From Pholiota molesta (lineage: Eukaryota > Basidiomycota > Agaricomycetes > Agaricales > Strophariaceae): a stretch of 64,000 nt of DNA. The translations under genes were made by a program, and so were the position numbers. Location: contig JACGCK010000184.1 in the NCBI GenBank assembly GCA_014925825.1, positions 24,130-88,129 of the forward strand, read 5' to 3'. Below are positions 11,120-20,354 of this stretch, in pieces (position 1 is the stretch's first letter; every line of letters begins with the position of its first letter). The notes under the pieces were generated by a model. The model saw only the letters and a program-made list of their open reading frames with translations. It was not told the DNA's origin and searched no databases.

Positions 11120-11644
11120 CTAGTTGGGTTGTGGTTTTGATGAGGACAGCAAGGAAGAGGCAGCCTTTTTAAGCTGTTTGAACAACTGCTTGATTGAGAG
11201 GGTGTGTTTCGATGGGGTGGGCACATTGAGTTGGTGAGGTGTCTGTGGAGAGGGTGATATTGATCTTCTATTAGGGGATGGGAGTGGTGTTTTAGACTTT
11301 GGCATGGGTGGCATTGGTGGAAGTCCTAAGAAGTAGAGTGCAGCATCACTTGCATAGTAGTAGATATTGATTTCTTCTTTTTCAGGATTGTGAGTGATTA
11401 TTTCTTTCAGCTTGATTGGTTTGATGCTGATGTGCTGATCACAGTTGTCATTTTGGGGCATGCTGTGTGATGGGACATGCTCATTGGTACTCATTAAGAA
11501 TATCTTGGGCATTCTTGAATGATGTAGCAGTTTGCCACATGTTCTTAGAGTTTGGATATCCAACCCATTTGACTTGATATTCCCATTTGTTGCCTTGTGA
11601 TTGATGTAGTAAGATCTTCTCAATTTCATATTCTGCTTCTCCAT
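11120..11644 (-). CDS. frame overlapping and following the chromodomain of the minus-strand Ty3
   Basis: This 174-codon frame starts inside the chromodomain region in the +1 frame and extends past it. Its downstream half carries a Pro-rich stretch (LPPMPPMPKS, then SP-rich) and a Lys/Leu/Ser tail, comparable to the end of the 8573-8974 frame of the other Ty3 element. The first third is only the shifted chromodomain sequence. Function unknown. Confidence 0.4.
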   Translation of the reverse strand: MEKQNMKLRRSYYINHKATNGNIKSNGLDIQTLRTCGKLLHHSRMPKIFLMSTNEHVPSHSMPQNDNCDQHISIKPIKLKEIITHNPEKEEINIYYYASDAALYFLGLPPMPPMPKSKTPLPSPNRRSISPSPQTPHQLNVPTPSKHTLSIKQLFKQLKKAASSLLSSSKPQPN

Positions 11645-12010
11645 TGATGATGTTTGGTCTGGGGTTGTAATTGTATTTTCAATATGTATTGTTTTAAATA
11701 TAGGGTTTCAGAAGAATGGCATGGAAGTTGTTGTGTAATTTTCATCCAGGATTGAGTTTGAGCTTGTATGTCAATTGATTTGGATAGACCTTAAGGATTT
11801 TGCATGGTCCAATCCATAGGTGTTTCAGTTTCTTGTTGTCCATCATTTTCAAGTTCTTTGTGATAACCATACAAGGTCTCCTTCTTTGAATGGTTTGAAG
11901 CTGTCTTGCTTCTTTCATTTGGCCATCTTTGCACGTGCAAATTTATGTGCTACTAGGGCTTCATTTCTGTCTTGTTCTAGTTTCTTGTGTCATTCTTTTA
12001 CTTGTGTTGC
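11470..12010 (-). pseudogene. Ty3 pol C-terminus with chromodomain
   Basis: Reading on the minus strand from 12010 the pol tail runs KKLEQDRNEAL, FKPFKEGD, PCKILKVYPNQL, then the chromodomain EYEIEKIL...YQVKWVGYP...NMWQTATSFKNAQDIL. It is broken by several stops. One TGA follows KMAK at the same place where the plus-strand copy has TGA after KMAE, both where an Arg is expected. The preceding part of the protein is at 14788, on the far side of a 2.8-kb insertion. Confidence 0.75.
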
Positions 12011-12108
12011 GGGCCATTGCTTCGCATGGCAATACGAGTCTTTACACAAATTAAACTTAACAGTTTTGTATGTAAAGACTTGTATTGCCATGCGAAGCAT
12101 AGCCTATA
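12011..12108. repeat. near-perfect hairpin, possible 0.1-kb miniature element
   Basis: Two arms of about 35-40 nt form a hairpin. The left arm contains GCTTCGCATGGCAATACGAG followed by TCTTTACACAAA; the right arm is its complement with few mismatches. The loop is about 15-20 nt. It sits at the left edge of the insertion that interrupts the minus-strand Ty3 element, and a 12-nt match to its arm (TAAAGACTCGTA) recurs at the right edge of that insertion (14773-14784). Confidence 0.6.
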
Positions 12109-12780
12109 AATACAATTACTAAAATATATAAATATTGCTCAACCTACTAATACAACCTAAAATACATAAATTGTAACTATATTATTATTTTATTCAGATT
12201 TTACTTTCTGTATATACAATATGCCATATGCTTGCCATCTGAATCTTTTAAGCCATTTGGTATCTGATAGAAGATCAATAGTTTTTTCTTTCTTACATTA
12301 AGCCACCAAGTGGAAATGATGCAAAGGGTGCTTGATATGGATATGACAATCCAATCCTAAATCACCTGGTACCCTAACCCAACCCAATGATTCATTATTC
12401 CACAAAGGATGTTCCTTGTTGACTTTGTACCACAATGAAGAAGAAGATCCTTGGATGTACAAGTCACCAGGATAGCTGAGACGCAAAGGAGGATAATGGT
12501 TATACACATACAGAATGCGGAAAGAGATTCTGTCAAGCTGCATATGTTTGACCTTGAACCATTTGAATGGTATCATACTGGTGGAGAGGAAGGAAGATAA
12601 TTATCAGCCCATCAGATTGATTAATCAATCCCAAAAGAAGCCTATTACATTAGCAATGTAAATGCACTGCTTACAAACCTATGCCATATCACTAAATCAA
12701 TGATAGGATCATTGAAATCATGTACACGCTATATTTAGCATTTCTGCTGAGCACACATGTGTTGGTTGAATGCCCAGAAT

Positions 12781-13721
12781 TAGTGCTTGGAAGTCTGGTC
12801 TCAAGACTGGAAAAAGACTGAGACTGGATCGGAACTGAACCGGAATTGACCGGAAAATTGATGGACCAGAAAAGACCAAGACCGCGGTCCGGTCCACGGT
12901 CCAACAGGTTTAAAGAACAGATGGACCGATCAAAAACCGGTCTGGACCGGTCCCAACTGGTCTTTGGCCGTGAGAATTTGTAGGCTAGTAGAACGTTAAA
13001 ATTGCTTTCGAACGATGCTAAAATCATATTTTTAGCATGAGAATTGACAAAGTTATTAATAGTTTTGTTTGAGTAATTACTTTGGGCATCTAAAAACGCT
13101 TTTAGCCGCAGTGCAAACGTTAATGGGTCGTACCTTTCGCAAACTTAAACATAGATAGAAGACGTATAGATCTACAGGATGCATTTTATACCTTAATATT
13201 TGAAAAACATTTGGTTGAGCTATAGCAATATCAATGTTTTCTACTCTTTTTGACTACTTCAAAGACACATTTGCCTATGCTTCGTTCAGTATAGACATCG
13301 CCCTTTCGAAAATTGGGATACAGTTAAATATTAAAATTACCCTTTTAACAAACATAGAATCATAATATATGGTAAAGAATTGACTGAGATATCACAAAAT
13401 GCGCTCAACCACTGCATTAGTTAGTATTTTAATTGTTTCTCACTCAATTCGCCACCGATTTTCATATTCTTTCAAGCACTACATACTACATAGAGTATTC
13501 TACCTAACTATTACCAGTCTGGACCGGTCTCTGACCGGTTGAGACCGGTTTGGACCGTAACCGGTCTTAACCGGTCTTTGAACCGATTGAGACTGCAAAA
13601 GACCAGTTCAAGTCAGTCCAGTCCGGTTTTTTGCAGTCTTCAAAAACTGAAAGACCGGTCTTGGTCTCAGTCTTGCCAAAGATGGGCAAAAGACCAGACT
13701 GGACTGGACTTTCAAGCACTA
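12781..13721 (+). mobile_element. hAT-like miniature element, GACCGGT-end family, copy 2, with 8-bp target duplication
   Basis: The element starts TAGTGCTTGGAAGTC and ends GACTTTCAAGCACTA. It is flanked by CCCAGAAT at 12773-12780 and CCCAGAAT at 13722-13729, an exact 8-bp target site duplication as made by hAT transposases. The TAGTG ends fit the hAT terminal consensus. Both end zones are dense in GACCGGT motifs, presumably transposase binding sites, and an AT-rich core lies between them. It is non-coding and non-autonomous. It is the reverse complement of the copy at 1884-2824. Confidence 0.85.
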
Positions 13722-14787
13722 CCCAGAATAAGCCACAGCTTGCTCCCATTTTACTTGTGGTTTGATGTATAGTTGGATGTTTCTATCGTCAAAAAGCAGA
13801 AATGTAGTATTGAATCATACCTTTCTAACTAGCCCAAGATCATAACTTTCGCCCGAGAATCGACTGAGTAATGATTAAATCTGATTTGAGACCCTAAAAT
13901 AGATATATTTCAAGACATGTCTCAGAATAATGACATACAGGCATACCAAAATGCCGTTAGGACGCCTTTTCCAACACCCTGTACGTCATAATGTAAGACA
14001 ATCAAAACCTGTAGGCATATTCAGCACCTAGGTCCTACATGTCTTTATTTAAACCCTTTTACTTACTCAAAATGAGTAGGACAGATAGAATTAATTATAG
14101 TCAGGTCAATTCTTATCCAAATTTACAATTAATTTTTTTGTTAAAAAGGTGTATATAAAGGTACTATAATACTGCAAAATTACGAAAGTGCCCTGTTATT
14201 ATTCATTGAAAAGCGCCCAAAACAGTTTTCAAGTGCCCAAAATGAGGATGAAAAGTGCATTTGCTAATAACTTGGGCAAAACACATCCTAAAATTAAGAT
14301 CTTGGGCTGGTTAGAAAGTTAAATTTAGCTGCTTCAATGCTGTTAAGTTTCATGAGCAATGACCTTTCCAGACTGGTTCAACTTGGTTGTTCTTTGGTCT
14401 CTCTAATTTTAAAATAATGATGGACTAAAGTCCGGTCCACATTATAAGTCTCTTTCAGTCTTCAATATGGCTGCAATTTGCATGGGTTATATAATGCAGT
14501 TGATCTGATCAAATCAAAGTGGGCTGTGTGTGATGGAGCCTTAGACAAATATAGGCAATCCATGATGGCTGCAAATTACAAGGCTTATATAATGCACGTT
14601 GATCTGATCAAATCTATTTGAGTAACATATCAATGATGGCAAATATCAGGCTATTTAAAGCACTGTGGAGATAAAAATAACACGTGATGAATTGTGTGAT
14701 TGATGGCATCAGTGATGGGGATGACAGCGCGTACATTTTTTTTGCTCGGTGAAAAGAACTCACTTTACTGCATAAAGACTCGTAACT
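13722..14787. repeat. 1-kb direct repeat, copy 2 (partner at 2825-3850)
   Basis: It begins at the right target duplication of the miniature element and runs in the same orientation as 2825-3850 with high similarity, ending at AAGACTCGTAAC where the Ty3 sequence resumes. Copy 1 continues into unrelated sequence after the same motif, so that motif is a good candidate for a true element end. Confidence 0.75.
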
Positions 14788-15416
14788 GATGGGAATTTCA
14801 TATATTGATAAGGAAGAGGGTATGTTTTTGGTGTTGATCTGTACATGAGTTTGAATGGGGTGTGTTTTCTGTCTGTGTGTCTTTGATTGTTGTGTGTAAC
14901 TTTGACAAGTTTGATGTTGTTGAGCCATGTTTCTGAGTTATTGGAGCAGTAAATTGATAGATATGCTTTGATTTCTTGGTTATATTATTCTGTTGTTCCA
15001 TCACTTTGTGGGTGATAAGCTGTCGATAGGAAAGAATCCATTCCCAATGTCTTCTTCAGGAGTTCTCTAAACACTCTTGCTGAAAATTGGGGTCCTCTGT
15101 CTGATGTGATTGAATCTGGGCATCCAAATATTGAGTAGAGATTGTCCAATAGGAGTTGTGCAGTGGTTTCCTCATCGATGTTTTTGGAGCAAGGGATGAT
15201 AATTACCCCGTTTGTATGGCAATAGTCCACTATTAATAAAATTGAGTTGAATCTTTGGATTGGTGGGAGGTTGGTTAAGAAATCCATGGAGCAATTAGCA
15301 AATGGTCTTGTGTCAACTGCTTTTGGAGTTGGTTGGAATGCAGGGTTTGCAGGATGTCTATTGATTTTAAATTGCTGACATACAGCCTTGTCTGTTAATA
15401 TTCTACATGAAATCAT
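14788..15416 (-). pseudogene. Ty3 integrase core fragment
   Basis: On the minus strand the frame reads through a remnant of the zinc-binding end (VCQQFKINRHP), the first catalytic Asp (CSMDFLTNLPP), the second (SDRGPQF) and the Glu (DGTTE), then YNQEIKAYLSIYCSNN. The open part ends at 14985, and a disrupted continuation runs to 14788 where an insertion begins. The residue before PFANC is Arg (AGA) here and a TGA stop in the plus-strand copy. Confidence 0.85.
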
Positions 15417-17558
15417 GTTAATTAGCGATATAAAAATATTGCATCCAGCTTCCTAACTGACAAGCACAGCCACTCCACCAAGCTGAGTTTGAAGACATTC
15501 CAGTTTTGGCAGCTGGTCTATGCTGGTCACTGGGGGTGGTGATGGTGATCACTGGAGGCTGTGCACTTGCTCACCATGCTCAACAGTGCCCAGCACTCCT
15601 CGTCGCTGTTGTCAGGGTCATCCCAAAGTGGAAATACCAAAAATAACATTTTTCCACTATTGGTGGGATTGCAGCTGGGCAGCTGGTCTGCTCTGTTTGG
15701 GGCCCTTTAGGACTATCTTGTAGTGATAGATGCGGATTTCGATTCTGAATACAACCGTAAAAAATTCATATTAATAGCTGCAGCGGTTGATGTGCTAGAT
15801 GCAAATTACTGATGGCGTAAAATTAGCACCCACAAAGAATATTGTTTTCCTCTGCAACCACGGGGCCGTTTTGCATGATTTTAAGTGGTATCTAGAGGTA
15901 TTAAATGTGCGCTTTGAACGCGTTTATGATCGTAGTTTTACGTTCCTTCCTTGCTCCGTAAAACGGTTTGCACAAAATTACGCTCACACTGCTTTAGCGC
16001 CAGCCACACATTGAATATCTGCACGCATATTATATCATAAAATAGGTTAATACTACACCATTTCAATGGTATTCTTTGCGTTTGTATTGAAACATTCTAC
16101 ACAACATTATTTATGAAATGGTTGTTTATATATAGCATGGGAACCACACATTGCCTCAGTGAGTGCTTAGGTGGGTTGCCATCTTCTGAATAATGCATCG
16201 ACTTTAGAGATCAGACCCTGGGAAGGTACTGAACCAGATGCTGGGCTGGCATGGATATTGGCTGGCTGGCAGGCATGATTCTATATCTAGTATTTGGGCC
16301 AAGCACATGTCTGTTGGCTGCATGGCCGGTATATGCACCTGGGTTGGCTCGCTCAATATTGGGCGCTTAGGCGCCATAATATACAGAAAGATTCAGAATT
16401 TTACACTGATTTCGAATCTAAAATTTTCATATTAATAGCTGCACTCGTTAGGGCGCTAGAAGCAAATTACTGATGGTGCTTAAAATGCACCCACAAAAGA
16501 TGGCTTGCTTCTCATAAACCGGTGCTCCGTTTTGCATAATCTAAATTGGGGTGTATAGATATAAAAAAGAGCTTTCCAACGCGATACTGATCGTAGTTCT
16601 CCGTCCGTTGCCTGGCACATAAAATGGCCCGCACTATTTTGCACTCCAACATTAATAGCATGCGCTACACATTGAATATGAATATGCTACTTCCCCATAA
16701 AATAGCTGGCTACAAGCTCTTTCGAACGCGTGTCTCTACACCGTTATTGAGTAACATCCCATAGCTCCAGAAAAGAATTGATCATGCATTAAATGACACG
16801 GGGACTGCATACCACGCCGGCACGTACTTAGGCGCGTTGGAATCGCCTGATTTTACTGTATTTAATGACACCTTTATTATGGAATTTGGAGGCTGGCAAG
16901 GTAGTGAACCAGACATGGGGCTGGCATGAATATTGCCTTCCTGGATGGAATGGTACTATTTTTAGGCCTGCCATGCTCGGCATAACCAATTCGGGCATAG
17001 AATAGTGGCACCCTCCCCCTTCCCCCCATATTAAACATTCGATTCCTCCCTCAATTCTTATCCAATCCTTTTGTTCTTTTCTGTATTATTTGATATAAAT
17101 ACGGTACTATATGCCTACGCCATTGACGCATTATTGTACTGCATGCAGCATGTGTTATCATATTGCTCTTTTTTCAGTATTACATTGGAGCTTTTCACTG
17201 CATTTGGGATGCTTATTAGCATATATAAAGCAGTGAATAGGTAGAGATACATATTTAACACATTTTCTGGTAGCTTAGCACCAATATAAATGCTGACCTA
17301 CAGGGTTACACACATAAAAGATGGATTGGAATACTTTCTTCTTGATATACTCATATCTCAGCCAATATTGTCACTATGGACAGACCCAAGCATGCATTAA
17401 AACAACAACAAGGCATATTAAATATTGACCTATACAGTATTCTGACCAATTACTCTAGGGATCACACCAGAATGATTAAATACAATAAACCCTGAACAAT
17501 ATTGCCCTGTGAATGTAGTTATGCGTTCTAAAATTACATGACTTTCAAGGAGTACTCA
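15417..17558. repeat. insertion holding two diverged copies of an unknown repeat
   Basis: No gene is visible. Segments at about 15738-16060 and 16383-16700 match each other imperfectly, sharing for example TTCATATTAATAGCTGCA, GCAAATTACTGATGG and CACCCACAAA. They are separated or flanked by GCTGG/TGGCTGGCA-rich stretches (15500-15700, 16230-16340, 16890-16980). The layout of motif-rich flanks around an AT-rich middle again recalls the miniature elements, but I found no clean termini. Confidence 0.45.
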
Positions 17559-17672
17559 GTATATGCGTGTGGTGTGTTGTCCTCCTTGGATGAAGTGTTG
17601 CCATTTTTCAAGTGAGCAAATTATGGCAAGTAGTTCTTGGTCATAGACTTCATAATTTTGTTTGGTTTCAGA
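17559..17672 (-). pseudogene. Ty3 RNase H fragment
   Basis: A 38-codon stretch reads SETKQNYEVYDQELLAI, then a Trp-containing helix and FIQGGQHTTRIY, ending at a TGA. It matches the RNase H part of the plus-strand element (SETE-stop-NYEIYDRELLA, LIQGGWHTT). It is in the right order and orientation to be the upstream part of the same element as the integrase at 14.8-15.4 kb. Confidence 0.75.
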
Positions 17673-17760
17673 AGGGCAACTAGATTTTTGCATGGATTAG
17701 CGCAAGATTAGCATGGCTAGCATGTAGCTAGCATCACATGTGAGTCACATGCATGCTAGC

Positions 17761-18490
17761 TAAGGCTGGACATGAGTGCGAGTCTTTCATGAGTACTCGC
17801 AAGTAAACTCGTGAGAATACTCATGAGTAATATACTTGCGAGTGCGAGTTACTTGTGCCTGCGAGTCGAGTGCAAGTATTGGATTGGGAGAACACAAGTA
17901 CTCACCACAAGTACTTGTGTCCCTATAAATATCTAATAAAATATTTTTAGCGTTGTAGGGCACTAAAAACCCTTTTGAACAATAGCAAAATCATATTTTT
18001 AGCATGGAAAATGGCGGAGATATTTATAGTTTAGTATCAGCTCATTGCATTGAGTGCTTAAAAACGCTTTTGCCCATATTTCAACCATTATGGATTTGTA
18101 CCTTTTACAAACTTGCACATAATTAGATGACATACATATCTACAAAACGCATTTTGCATCTTATTAATTGAACAAGATCTGATTGAGCTATAATTAAATC
18201 AATGGTTTCTTATTTACTGACATTCTCAGTCTCTCTGAATGCAGAAAAATGTAAATAGTTATGAGTACTTGTAAGTATACTCACGAGTACTTGTAAATAC
18301 TTGTGTATGGCAAAACCCTAACCCTAAAACCCTAAAACTCACAAGTACTTGTGAGTATGCAAGTACTTGACTTGCAAGTACAAGTACTCGCAGGCAAATA
18401 CTTGTGCAAGTGCAAGTATTGATTTTCTGGTCCAAAATACTTGCAAGTGTGAGTGTGAGTAACTCGTGAGTGCACTCGTGTCCAGCCTTA
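17761..18490 (+). mobile_element. hAT-like miniature element with ACTCGTGAGT-rich ends and 8-bp target duplication
   Basis: It starts TAAGGCTGGACA and ends TGTCCAGCCTTA, with exact flanking 8-bp duplications ATGCTAGC at 17753-17760 and 18491-18498. End zones are dense in ACTCGTGAGT, ACTCGCAAGT and CAAGTACTTG motifs. The core at about 17940-18240 aligns by eye with the cores of the GACCGGT-family elements at 4574 and 12781, although the end arrays are unrelated. A short telomere-like run (CCCTAACCCTAAAACCC) lies at about 18306-18325. Non-coding and non-autonomous. Confidence 0.85.
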
Positions 18491-18498
18491 ATGCTAGC

Positions 18499-19159
18499 CC
18501 ACACTAGCCCACACTAGGAAACACTATTTGCCCAATTCCTGTCGCTGTGTGGCCTCAAGAGTTGGTTCAACAGTACTAGGTGTATTGTAGATATACTGGC
18601 CTTGCAAAAATATCACTTGCCAAATTTCTTTGGGCCAAGAGAGTCAGAAAATGGATTATCTAGTAACTTATGGACTTTAAATGCTCATTATCTCTCCTAA
18701 AACACTTCTGCATTATTATTTCTCTTAGGATTCAGTCCAATAGATAATATGCTCTCCAAATATATCTTTTGTTTAGACATTTAGTTCATGTAGCGGGTGC
18801 ACAGACCAGAAATAGTGCTAAGACAAATCTGTCACATGTTACATTATTTCTGTGACACATAATTATTCGCAATGCAGCCACCAGATTTTACATTGTCCAA
18901 GACAGCCAAATAAATCCATGGAAAAATGTAGGTATTAAATTATTATCTATCTGTTAGATTTTGTGTCTCATAGGTCAAGACGTTGCAAAGAATAAAATGC
19001 TTGTTGGGCTGTCTGGCATACTCAGAAGGTTTAAGCAAACAAAGATAAATACTGTACCATTTCGATCAATTTGGCCAACACATAATTGACCTAAAAATAA
19101 ATAAATTCTCAAAAAATCAGATAAATCGAGAAAAATTAAATCTGAGGTCAAAAAAAAAG
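18499..19159. other. no recognisable gene
   Basis: AT-rich spacer between the miniature element and the gene relic. I see no frame, hairpin or repeat that I can support. Confidence 0.4.
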
Positions 19160-20129
19160 GTGGGACATGGGACGACCGAATTGATTAAAATGGTACAGTA
19201 CTCTTATGAAGCAGCTGCTCTGGATGGGAATGAATGGAATGAGCATTTGTCAACGGTGATACAAGCTGTGTATAAGATGTCCTCTCACCTATGCGACCTC
19301 AAAGATGCAATTATCACCTTTGTGCAGGGTGCATGGAAGACATTTGTCAAACAATTCTCCAAGGAATTCAGAGATGGTGGTGATATTGACAAGCTAACAC
19401 AGGAAGAACGAGACAGCCTCTTCTTTTCGTCAACAAATGATGCAAACGAGGGTGGTGACTCTTGGGTCATGGTGTGGAGACACGAAGAAATGGCCAGCAC
19501 AGACATTACACAAGTTCAATGCATCCTTTACATCATCCAAAAACAAAACTGAGGACTTCATATTATAAAAACTTACTGAAGAGACTGACCATCTATACCT
19601 CAAGTCAGTTGCAACTTGCAAGGGCTCATGACACAAGTGGGGTGCAAAAGGTCATGAAAGCAAAGCAGATCAAGGCAGACAAGTAGAAAGTGGCTGTAAA
19701 TGTGAGGAAGTTGGGAAGGAGATAGGCTGACAAGACACAAACAAGACAGGAAGGATGGAAAAGCAGCAGCAATAATGGAAACTTCTAAAAAGCATGTTCT
19801 AGAGGATGCCGAGATCAATAAGCTCCTCATAAAAGAATTGGACTGGCAGCTCGACTTCCATCATGTAGAAGAAAAGAAGCTCCCAGTTCCCATGGCTGTC
19901 AAGTTGTGTCAACAGAGTCACCGCAGACTTTGTGCCATTGAAGATGCACATGCAAACCAGGCCAGCTCGTATTTTACAGTTGAAAAAGGCAGTGTTGAGG
20001 TTCCATTTAAGAAACCAAAGTGATCAACATGAACTGACAGAGGAGGGAGGGTCAGAGCAGGTCTTTGAGCAATCTCAGATAAGCAAAGAGGAGATCTATG
20101 AGTCAGATTATCACGATGATGAGGCTTAA
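19160..20129 (+). pseudogene. decayed relic of a multicopy fungal protein of unknown function
   Basis: Three partial plus-strand frames (19160-19552, 19462-19686, 19775-20129) look like one protein broken by frameshifts and stops. The first contains FVQGAWKTFVKQF and LTQEERDSLFFSSTNDANEG; the last contains a Lys-rich part with DAEINKLLIKELDWQLDFH. From memory, similar sequences occur in agaricomycete repeat regions, but I cannot name a family and this needs a search. It borders the palindrome at 20355, so it may be mobile-element cargo. Confidence 0.45.
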
Positions 20130-20354
20130 ATTATTCTTTTCTTTCATAGCTTTTACAATACCAATATAATGTACTCAGAAATAATGGTATTTACTTGTCA
20201 AATGACTACATTCGAGCGCTAGATATGTTTTTGGCACTGATGAGAGCGAAACAAGATCGATGTGCGGTCCGTGCGGAAATTTGGTGGCTGTGTGATGAGT
20301 CATCCAATCAATCCATTTACAGACGTTGCCCCTCCCCATTGCTCATTGGCAGTC

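Larger units (their letters stand above)
12011..14787. mobile_element. 2.8-kb insertion inside the minus-strand Ty3 integrase tail
   Basis: The Ty3 protein stops after KFPS at 14788 and resumes at 12010, so this stretch is an insertion. It contains the hairpin at its left edge, a miniature element (12781-13721) and the 1-kb direct repeat (13722-14787). TACGAGTCTTTA at 12033-12044 and its complement at 14773-14784 are candidate termini. A 92-codon minus frame at 12298-12576 has protein-like composition (Trp, Tyr, His) but no family I recognise. No transposase was found. Confidence 0.55.
10991..17680 (-). mobile_element. minus-strand Ty3 chromovirus skeleton with nested insertions
   Basis: Fragments of one Ty3 element lie in correct order on the minus strand: RNase H at 17559-17672, integrase at 14788-15416, chromodomain at about 11470-12010 and a downstream frame to 11120. 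The parts are separated by foreign sequence at 15418-17558 and 12011-14787. The second gap interrupts the protein cleanly between residues that are adjacent in the plus-strand element. Reverse transcriptase, gag and 5' LTR are not visible. The protein resembles but is not identical to the plus-strand copy, so it belongs to a related lineage. Confidence 0.8.
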
